37,551 nt of DNA, taken from positions 1 to 37,551 of the forward strand of contig JAUWIB010000010.1 in the NCBI GenBank assembly GCA_030605565.1, read 5' to 3'. Shown piece after piece: positions 8,781 through 15,781 of the stretch. Made by a program: the position numbers and the translations under genes. A model generated the notes under the pieces. That model searched no databases and was not told where the DNA came from. It saw only the letters and a list, made by a program, of their open reading frames with translations. Numbering within the stretch: the stretch's first letter is position 1; each line of letters begins with the position of its first letter. The DNA comes from a bacterium. GTDB lineage: Bacteria > Zixibacteria > MSB-5A5 > GN15 > FEB-12.

Positions 8781-9065
8781 ATGTCAAGTTCTCATATATT
8801 TATCGGACTTTGTGCAACGTGCAACAACGCCGCGGACTGCGTCTACCGGAAACGTCGTGGGACAGATGCGATAGACTGCGAGATGTTTGATGGTTACGCG
8901 CGTCCAAATGGCGACAACGGCAAGGGTGTCGCTACCATTGTGACGACACCGGAAATCGCGAAATCCACTGAATTCAAAGGCCTGTGTGTGAATTGTGAAG
9001 ACCGTGATACCTGTAAGCTTCCCAGACCGGAAGGTGGTGTCTGGCATTGTGAGGAATACAAATAG
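8781..9065 (+). CDS. Small Cys-rich protein with two tandem Cys motifs
   Basis: The product is 94 residues. Two similar halves are visible: GLCATCNNAADCVYRK ending in IDCEMFDGY, and GLCVNCEDRDTCKLPR ending in WHCEEYK. Each half is C-x2-C-x5/6-C-x(n)-C-E, four cysteines that could bind zinc or an Fe-S centre. I do not recognise a named family. Comparable small proteins sit next to anaerobic NADH/ferredoxin oxidoreductase genes in other anaerobes, from memory and unverified. The chosen ATG has GGAGGAGG at 8765-8772 with an 8-base gap. An upstream in-frame ATG at 8733 has an identical GGAGGAGG (8717-8724) with the same 8-base gap and would add 16 residues. It is 22 bp upstream of the NuoE-like gene and probably co-transcribed. 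Confidence 0.75.
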   Translation: MSSSHIFIGLCATCNNAADCVYRKRRGTDAIDCEMFDGYARPNGDNGKGVATIVTTPEIAKSTEFKGLCVNCEDRDTCKLPRPEGGVWHCEEYK

Positions 9066-9087
9066 CCCATGCGGATGAAAGGGAGAA

Positions 9088-9939
9088 ATGGCATCTGAGG
9101 AAATATCGACGATTGTAGAAAAGGTCGGCTCCAGCAAGGGAGGGCTTATCTCTATTCTGGAGGAGATACAGGCCAAGTACAGTTACCTGCCCGAGGACGC
9201 TCTGCGAGCCGTTGCAGAAGAGACCGGTCGCTCACTCGTCGACATATACGGTGTGGCGACCTTCTACCGAGCGTTCAGTCTCAAACCCCGAGGAAAGCAC
9301 CTCATCTCTGTTTGTCTGGGAACGGCTTGCCACGTTCGGGGTGGACCGGCCATTGCGGAGGAGATCGAACGGCAGTTGGGAATCAAAGGCGGTGAGACGA
9401 CTTCAGACAATGAGTTCACGCTGGAAACGGTCAACTGTCTGGGAGCCTGCGCCCTTGGTCCGGTGGTTGTCGCCGACGGGCACTACTTCTCCAAAATGAA
9501 AATCTCGATGGTCAAGGGGATACTTGACAAGGTACGCGTCGGTCTGGATCGGGTTGAAATCGATACGGATCAGCGCGTGTTTCCGCTTGAGGTCAGTTGC
9601 GCCCGGTGCAACCACAGCCTGTTGGATGCGCGGAACGTGATTGACGGCCACCCGTCCATTCGCATAACGGTGTCTTTCGGCAACAAGCACGGTTGGTTCT
9701 GCCTGTCGAGTCTCTATGGAAGCTACGAAGTGTCCTCGGAGTATGATATACCCACCGACACCATCGTTAACGTGTTTTGCCCTCATTGCCACGCTGAACT
9801 GATCGGTGGCGCCAAATGTGGTGAATGCGGTGCGCCCATGGTGCCGATGATCGTCCGCGGTGGTGGTGTGGTCCAGATTTGCTCTCGTCGTGGCTGTAAG
9901 GGCCACTTGCTGGATCTGGGAGGCGCCGCGTCGGAATAA
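9088..9939 (+). CDS. NuoE/HydC-like [2Fe-2S] subunit with zinc-ribbon C-terminus
   Basis: The product is 283 residues, much longer than the 150-170 usual for NuoE. Residues 1-150 are the thioredoxin-like [2Fe-2S] subunit of NADH-oxidising complexes: an N-terminal helical bundle (ILEEIQAKYSYLPEDAL), then cluster ligands C76 and C81 (CLGTAC) and C117 and C121 (CLGAC). It passes electrons to or from the NuoF-like flavin subunit. Residues 160-283 add a tail with CARC, CPHC, CGEC and ICSRRGC motifs, arranged like one or two zinc ribbons. The ATG at 9088 follows AAAGGGAGAA. The gap to the next gene is 44 bp. Cytoplasmic; no membrane segments. Confidence 0.92.
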   Translation: MASEEISTIVEKVGSSKGGLISILEEIQAKYSYLPEDALRAVAEETGRSLVDIYGVATFYRAFSLKPRGKHLISVCLGTACHVRGGPAIAEEIERQLGIKGGETTSDNEFTLETVNCLGACALGPVVVADGHYFSKMKISMVKGILDKVRVGLDRVEIDTDQRVFPLEVSCARCNHSLLDARNVIDGHPSIRITVSFGNKHGWFCLSSLYGSYEVSSEYDIPTDTIVNVFCPHCHAELIGGAKCGECGAPMVPMIVRGGGVVQICSRRGCKGHLLDLGGAASE

Positions 9940-9983
9940 CGCTCGGACCCAATCCGTCACGAGGTATGAGGAGAGATCAATAA

Positions 9984-12900
9984 ATGAGAAAGCTTGCGTC
10001 AGTAGAGGGACTTGGCGATTTCCGCCGCCGGGTTCTTGCAGAAAAGGATGTTGTATATGATCGGCCAACGCTGGTGGTATGTGCCGGGACAGGAGGGCAG
10101 GCAAGCGGCGCCAACGATGTCATCAGGATCATCAAACGATATGTTCTTAACCGGAGCATGCAGGAGAAAGTCGCGCTCAGAATTACCGGTTGCCAGGGTT
10201 TCTGTGAGATGGACCCGTTCATCTTGGTTGAACCCGGCCGTCATTTATATCCCAAACTCACGATGGAAGATGTCCCGAGAGTTATTGAGGCCGCTGTGGG
10301 CGGTTACGTGGATGAGGGCTTGATTTACAAGGAACCGCGTACAGAAAAACATTATCACGATCAATTGGACATCCCGTTTTTCAAAAAGCAAACGCGCACT
10401 ATTCTCGGCTATAACCAGAACCTGGATCCGATAAGAATTCTCAACTACATCGAACTGGGTGGCTATGCAGCGGCGGAGAAAGTCCTGTCCAATCCCGATC
10501 CGGAGTGGATCATCCGAGAAGTTCAGAAGGCCGGCATAAGGGGCCGGGGCGGAGCGGGCTTCCCGACCGGCAAGAAATGGGAACTGGCGAGAGCTTCCGG
10601 CAACGGCCGGGGACAGAAATATGTTGTCTGCAACGCCGACGAAGGTGACCCCGGCGCTTACATGGATCGCAGCCTCCTCGAGGGTAACCCGCATGCCATC
10701 ATCGAAGGAATGCTTATTGCAGGTATCGCTATCGGCGCTACCGAGGGCATAGTATACGTACGCAGCGAGTACCCGTTGGCTATCAAGCACACTCTGATCG
10801 CCCTGCGTCAGGCGCATGATGCCGGCCTTCTGGGCAAGAATATCCTCGGTACAGGTGTCGATTTCGACATTGAGATCGTCCGCGGCGCCGGCGCTTTTGT
10901 TTGCGGTGAGGAAACGGCGCTGATCAGATCAATAGAAGGATTCATAGGAGAACCCCGTCAGCGGCCGCCATACCCTATCGAGAAGGGTCTCTGGGGTCGT
11001 CCCACCTGCATCAACAACGTGGAAACACTGGCTAACATCCACGTGATCATCGACCACGGCGCCGAAGCATACGCCAAGGTGGGGGTGCCGGGCAATACCG
11101 GAACAAAGATTTTCTCTTTGGTAGGAAAGATCAAGAACACCGGTCTTGTCGAGGTCCCGTTGGGTATGAAGCTCAGCGAGGTAGTATACGACATCGGCGG
11201 TGGCCCGGTCGGCAATGCGAAGATCAAGGCCGTGCAGACAGGCGGACCATCCGGTGGCTGCATACCCGCCAAAATGTTTGATATCTCCATCGATTACGAG
11301 AGCCTTGCCAAAGTTGGATCGATGATGGGCTCCGGCGGCATGATTGTCGTAGACGACAACACCTGCATGGTTGATTTCGCCAAGTATTTCATGTCCTTCC
11401 TCAAAGACGAGTCATGCGGCAAGTGTTTTACGTGTCGGAAGGGCACGCAGCGCATGCACGAAATCCTCGACGACATTTGCAAAGGCAAGGCGACCTTTGA
11501 GGATCTCGACTTGCTCGAGGAGTTGGCGCATGTCGTGAAAGATACCACCATGTGCGGCCTGGGACAGACGGCGTCCAACCCGGTTCTCAGCACCCTGCGA
11601 TATTTCCGGGAAGAATACGAGCGACACATCAGGGACAAGAGATGCGATGCCTTCGTCTGCAAGGAATTGGTGGGCGCCCCCTGCCAGTCCGCCTGTCCGC
11701 TCGGCACCGAGGCCTGGCGCTACGTGGCCCACATCTCGCGCGGCGAGTACGATGAAGCTTACACCGTCATCCGCGACGCAAATCCTTTCCCGTCCGTGTG
11801 CGGCCGGGTTTGCCATCACCCCTGCGAAGAAAGGTGTCGCGCCGGTACGAGTGGTGGCGACGCCATAGCTATTCGGTCGCTCAAGCGCTTCATTACCGAC
11901 CGCGTCGATCCATCGCTATACAAGCCGCAAAGAGTGGCGTGGACCGATGGTGAGCCTCCCCAGATTGCGGTAATCGGCGCAGGTCCCGCCGGCATAACCA
12001 CCGCCCATTATCTCTCCCTGCGGGGTTACAAAGTGACTATCTTTGAGGTCGAACCGGAGCCGGGCGGGATGCTTTACTGTGCAATTCCGACCTATCGTCT
12101 GCCGCATGAGATCATCAGAAGCGAGATAAACGCCCTGTTGGATGAAAACATCACCCTCAAATGCAACACCGCCCTAGGCCGTGATATCACGGTGGACGGG
12201 CTGTTTGAGGACGGTTACAAGGCGGTCCTGCTGGCCCTGGGCGCACACAAGAGTAAGCCGCTCAGTCTTGAGAACGAAGATGCGGACGGTGTCTATCCGT
12301 CCATCGAATTTCTCAAGGCCTTGAACATGAGAGGTGAGCATCTGGCTCGAGGTCGGGTTGGTGTTATCGGCGGCGGGAACTCCGCCATTGATGCTGCTCG
12401 GATGGCATTGCGTCAGAAAAACGTCGACAGTGTCACGATCCTATACCGTCGAACACGCGAAGAGATGCCTGCCTTTGCCGAAGAGATTGAAGCTGCCGAC
12501 CAGGAAGGGATCAAGATAGAGACCCTGGTTACTCCTACCAAAGTCATCGCCAAGGACGGACACTTGTCCGGTCTCGAATGTGTCCGGAACGAGTTGGGCG
12601 ATGTCGACTCCAGCGGTCGGCGGCGACCGGTTCCAATAAACGGCACCGAGCGTGTCATTGAACTTGATACGCTGGTTGTGGCTATCGGCGAGGACTCCGG
12701 GATCGACGCTATTGGTCCTGCTCGTTTGAGCCGTATCGAGACGACCCGGTGGAACACGGTGAAAGCTGATCGAACTACCCTTCTTACTAATCGGCCGGGA
12801 GTATTCGCCGCCGGTGATGTCGTCACCGGTCCCAATACGGTGGTTGAAGCCATCGCCGCCGGTAAGCGAGCGGCGGTGATGATCGACCGGTTTGTACGCA

Positions 12901-13181
12901 ACGAGGAGATGGTGCAGCCGGTTGAACCATATTTGCCGAAGGTCTACATCGAGCCGGTCAGGATGGACACCGAAGATGCGCAGCCGGCTGATCGCGTTGA
13001 AACCCCCCGGGCGCCGGCGGAATGGCGCACGCGCAACTTCTCCGAAGTGGAGGTGTCACTCTCTGTCGATGAGGCAACCCATGAGGCTTGTCGGTGCCTT
13101 CGGTGCGATCTGGAGTTTACCAAACCCAAGGAAGCAGAGACTGAAACCGAGGCCAAGGCTGTCGCGACTGGAGGAAAATGA
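9984..13181 (+). CDS. NuoF/HydB-like NADH-binding subunit fused to GltD-like NADPH oxidoreductase
   Basis: The product is 1065 residues. Domain order: (1) thioredoxin-like [2Fe-2S]-type domain, about 25-120; (2) NuoF FMN/NADH domain with RGRGGAGFPTGKKW and a [4Fe-4S] site C478-x2-C481-x2-C484 plus C524 (TTMCGLGQ); (3) a Fe-S linker (CQSACPLG, CGRVCHHPCEERC); (4) a GltD/NfnB-type module with FAD motif VIGAGPAG (about 663) and pyridine-nucleotide motif VIGGGNSAIDAA (about 795), followed by YRRTREEMPA. In GltD proteins the YRR arginines favour NADPH. The first domain has CAGTGG where family members have C-x4-C, so one cluster ligand is missing. GAGGAGAG precedes ATG 9984. It should exchange electrons among NADH, NADPH and the Fe-S partners; direction is unknown. 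Confidence 0.92.
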   Translation: MRKLASVEGLGDFRRRVLAEKDVVYDRPTLVVCAGTGGQASGANDVIRIIKRYVLNRSMQEKVALRITGCQGFCEMDPFILVEPGRHLYPKLTMEDVPRVIEAAVGGYVDEGLIYKEPRTEKHYHDQLDIPFFKKQTRTILGYNQNLDPIRILNYIELGGYAAAEKVLSNPDPEWIIREVQKAGIRGRGGAGFPTGKKWELARASGNGRGQKYVVCNADEGDPGAYMDRSLLEGNPHAIIEGMLIAGIAIGATEGIVYVRSEYPLAIKHTLIALRQAHDAGLLGKNILGTGVDFDIEIVRGAGAFVCGEETALIRSIEGFIGEPRQRPPYPIEKGLWGRPTCINNVETLANIHVIIDHGAEAYAKVGVPGNTGTKIFSLVGKIKNTGLVEVPLGMKLSEVVYDIGGGPVGNAKIKAVQTGGPSGGCIPAKMFDISIDYESLAKVGSMMGSGGMIVVDDNTCMVDFAKYFMSFLKDESCGKCFTCRKGTQRMHEILDDICKGKATFEDLDLLEELAHVVKDTTMCGLGQTASNPVLSTLRYFREEYERHIRDKRCDAFVCKELVGAPCQSACPLGTEAWRYVAHISRGEYDEAYTVIRDANPFPSVCGRVCHHPCEERCRAGTSGGDAIAIRSLKRFITDRVDPSLYKPQRVAWTDGEPPQIAVIGAGPAGITTAHYLSLRGYKVTIFEVEPEPGGMLYCAIPTYRLPHEIIRSEINALLDENITLKCNTALGRDITVDGLFEDGYKAVLLALGAHKSKPLSLENEDADGVYPSIEFLKALNMRGEHLARGRVGVIGGGNSAIDAARMALRQKNVDSVTILYRRTREEMPAFAEEIEAADQEGIKIETLVTPTKVIAKDGHLSGLECVRNELGDVDSSGRRRPVPINGTERVIELDTLVVAIGEDSGIDAIGPARLSRIETTRWNTVKADRTTLLTNRPGVFAAGDVVTGPNTVVEAIAAGKRAAVMIDRFVRNEEMVQPVEPYLPKVYIEPVRMDTEDAQPADRVETPRAPAEWRTRNFSEVEVSLSVDEATHEACRCLRCDLEFTKPKEAETETEAKAVATGGK

Positions 13182-13183
13182 GC

Positions 13184-13861
13184 ATGGTCACACTCTACAT
13201 AAATGGCCTGAAGGTCTCGGTGGAAAAAGGCACGACGCTTCTGGAGGCGGCTCAGTTCCTTGGATTCCCTATTCCTACTCTGTGCCACATGGAAGGGCTT
13301 TCCCCTTATGGCGCCTGTCGTCTCTGTGTGGTTGAGATCGGGGAAGGTCCAAGGGCCAAACTGGTTTCCTCGTGTACCTATCCGGTTGAGGAAGGCTTGA
13401 AAGTTCGCACCGCCTCGAGTCGTGTCATCAGGGCTCGCAAGATGGTTCTGGAACTCCTGCTGGCGTCATGTCCACAGTCCAAAATCATACAAGACCTTGC
13501 CGCCGCTCACGACATTCGGAAGCAGCGGTTTCGGCAGGAATATGAAGACTGCATTTTGTGTGGGCTGTGCGTGCGCATGTGTGAAGAGCAGATGATGGCC
13601 AAGGCCATCGGCTTTCGTGGACGCGGCCAGAACCGGAGTCTCGGCACACCATTCGACATGAACTCTGATGTCTGCCGCCAGTGTGGTGGATGCATGTACG
13701 TCTGCCCCGCCTGCTCACTCAGGTGTACCTACACCGAACCGGAGAAGGCGATCTGCGGCGGATGCGCCAATCTGAGCCCGCCCTGTCTTGAAAAAGAAGA
13801 ATTTGATGATATGATGTGTTATATGCAGCCTTGTGTCGCATGTGAGATCAAGAAGAACTGA
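13184..13861 (+). CDS. Short NuoG/HydA-like Fe-S (ferredoxin) subunit
   Basis: The product is 225 residues. It has a plant-type [2Fe-2S] domain with C34, C45, C48 and C64 (LCHMEGLSPYGACRLC, then SSCTYP). Two [4Fe-4S] motifs follow, CILCGLCVRMC and CRQCGGCMYVCPAC. The His/Cys cluster of full-length NuoG and the H-cluster of HydA are both absent, so this is an electron-wire subunit, not a hydrogenase. The last 40 residues hold six further cysteines (CGGC, C, C, CVAC). An in-frame ATG at 13178 overlaps the upstream TGA, but GGAGG (13170-13174) is better spaced for ATG 13184. It is translationally coupled to the NuoF-GltD gene and probably forms a complex with it. Confidence 0.9.
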   Translation: MVTLYINGLKVSVEKGTTLLEAAQFLGFPIPTLCHMEGLSPYGACRLCVVEIGEGPRAKLVSSCTYPVEEGLKVRTASSRVIRARKMVLELLLASCPQSKIIQDLAAAHDIRKQRFRQEYEDCILCGLCVRMCEEQMMAKAIGFRGRGQNRSLGTPFDMNSDVCRQCGGCMYVCPACSLRCTYTEPEKAICGGCANLSPPCLEKEEFDDMMCYMQPCVACEIKKN

Positions 13862-13883
13862 GGCTGACAATGGAGGAAAGACG

Positions 13884-15473
13884 ATGTCCATAACACTGTC
13901 GAGAGTAAACTCATCGGCCGCAACTTTGACCAAGAATCGGACCGAAGGTTCGGTTTCGCCTGGATCAGGCATGTGCGTCACCTGTGTGGATGGCTGCATC
14001 GGGATGTGCGAAATAGGAAAATCAGCTTATCGCGGACACGAAGTGATTTATCCTCAACCTTTCGGCGTAATAACAACCGCGTCGGAAAAAACCTACCCGG
14101 TTGACTATTCCCACTTCAATATCATGGGTACCGCCGTGGGCGCTCATGGTATCGAAGCCGACAGCGACAAGGCGATATTCCCCAATGTCAATCTCGAAGT
14201 TACCTTCGGACACGACAAGGGGTTGAAGTTCCGTTTGCCGTGGATTATTCCCGGAATCGGTTCCACCGACATCGCCAAGAACAACTGGGAAGGACTGGCG
14301 ATCGGTACCGCTCTGGCCGGCACCGGGCTGACTATCGGAGAGAATGTCGTCGGCATGGACCCGGAGGCGACGTTTAAGAATGGGAAAATTATTGATACTG
14401 TGGATCTTAAACGACGTGTGAAGCTGTTTACGGATAACCAGCGCGATGGATACGGCGCCACTATCGTACAGGCAAACGTCGAGGACACACGTCTCGGTGT
14501 TCAGGAGTATGCGATCAATGAACTGGGTGTCGAGGTTGTGGAGCTCAAGTGGGGCCAGGGCGCCAAGAACATCGGCGGCGAGGTCAAGGTCAAGAACCTC
14601 AAGAAGGCTCAGATGCTTTATGACCGGGGTTATGTGGTCTTGCCGAACCCTACCGACCCGGCCGTCATCAAGGCGTTCGAGCGCGGTTCCTTCAAGGAGT
14701 TTGAGCGGCATTCGCGCTTAGGCATGGTTTCCGAAGAAGGGTTCGCCAAAAGAGTTGAAGAACTGCGCAAGGCCGGAGCCAAGTATATTTTTCTCAAAAC
14801 CGGTGCCTATGGACCGGCGGATCTGGCCCGGGCAGTCAAGTATACCTCAAAGTACAAACTCGATCTTCTCACGGTTGACGGCGCCGGCGGCGGCACCGGT
14901 ATGAGTCCCTGGCGGATGATGAATGAGTGGGGTATGCCACCCGTAGAACTGCACTCGTTGTTGTACCAGTATACCAAACGCCTCGCCGACAAGGGTGAAT
15001 ATGTTGCCCCGCTCGCCTTGGCAGGCGGATTCACTTTCGAGGATCACATCTTCAAAGGCCTGGCTCTCGGAGCGCCGTTTGTCAAGCTGATCGGTATGGC
15101 TCGGGGTCCGATCGCGGCCGTCATGGTTGGCAAGACGATCGGCATGGCTATCGACGCCCATCAATTGCCGGTGTATGTAGAGCGCTTCGGTCAGACCCGG
15201 GATGAGATTTTTGTCACCGCCGGCGAATTGCGCGAGGAGATCGGAGACAAGGAATTCGAAGCCCTGCCGGCCGGGGCCATTGGTCTCTATACCTACTACG
15301 AGCGCCTGGCCCAGGGCTTGCGCCAGCTTATGTGTGGCAGCCGCAAGTTCAGCCCGGAATACATCTCGCGTGATGATATCGCCGCCCTGACCCCCCAGGC
15401 GGCAAATATAAGCGGCATTCAGTATGTTATGGATGTTGGAAAAGAGGAGGTCGACGAGATCCTCAACAGTTAG
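13884..15473 (+). CDS. GltB-like FMN-binding (glutamate synthase-type) protein without glutaminase domain
   Basis: The product is 529 residues. The central body is the FMN-dependent TIM barrel of glutamate synthase large subunits: ELKWGQGAKNIGGEVK, LLTVDGAGGGTGMSPWRMM, and the closing LMCGSRKFSPEYISRDDI. The class II glutaminase domain and GXGXG beta-helix of bacterial GltB are absent. The N-terminus carries a Cys cluster, MCVTCVDGCIGMCEIG (C-x2-C-x3-C-x3-C), perhaps an Fe-S site. I chose ATG 13884, with GGAGGAAAG upstream, over ATG-less extensions. Bifunctional glutamate synthesis would need another ammonia source. With a GltD module fused to the NuoF-like subunit next door, it likely receives electrons from that complex. 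The true substrate is unknown. Confidence 0.88.
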   Translation: MSITLSRVNSSAATLTKNRTEGSVSPGSGMCVTCVDGCIGMCEIGKSAYRGHEVIYPQPFGVITTASEKTYPVDYSHFNIMGTAVGAHGIEADSDKAIFPNVNLEVTFGHDKGLKFRLPWIIPGIGSTDIAKNNWEGLAIGTALAGTGLTIGENVVGMDPEATFKNGKIIDTVDLKRRVKLFTDNQRDGYGATIVQANVEDTRLGVQEYAINELGVEVVELKWGQGAKNIGGEVKVKNLKKAQMLYDRGYVVLPNPTDPAVIKAFERGSFKEFERHSRLGMVSEEGFAKRVEELRKAGAKYIFLKTGAYGPADLARAVKYTSKYKLDLLTVDGAGGGTGMSPWRMMNEWGMPPVELHSLLYQYTKRLADKGEYVAPLALAGGFTFEDHIFKGLALGAPFVKLIGMARGPIAAVMVGKTIGMAIDAHQLPVYVERFGQTRDEIFVTAGELREEIGDKEFEALPAGAIGLYTYYERLAQGLRQLMCGSRKFSPEYISRDDIAALTPQAANISGIQYVMDVGKEEVDEILNS

Positions 15474-15781
15474 AAAGCAACAAAGAACGATAGCCTGTGA
15501 ACCGACTTCAGGGTTTTGCCTTGAAAATCGGTGAAGGTTGGTCCTGACGAAATCAACCTTCTAATGTCTCCGGCTATTTTCTCCTCAAGAAAGCCTCCTG
15601 CCGCGAGAATCGGTTGTAAAATCCCGCTCGTGGCAGGATGGCTTATTATTCCCGATAAGGTTGATGATGCGCACAACGCTTGAAACCTTTCACAGTTCGC
15701 CGGCAAACCGTTCACTCCACAGTGAGCTGATTCAGATATGGATATGCTTCTGCGAGGCTGTCGGCAAGGGGCGGTTGTCGA
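15474..15781. other. Intergenic region with two hairpins
   Basis: AAGGTTG (15534-15540) pairs with CAACCTT (15554-15560). CCTGCCGCGAG (15597-15607) pairs with CTCGTGGCAGG (15627-15637), with one mismatch. Neither has a clear T-run. No gene is supported. The region separates the GltB-like gene from the PEP-binding gene, so the latter may have its own promoter, though none is convincing. Confidence 0.5.

Noticed and set aside
15658-15675. A GG-N10-GC match that could be a sigma-54 promoter for the PEP-binding gene
   Set aside because: Only the two dinucleotides match (GGTTG...GCGCA); the flanking consensus bases are absent.
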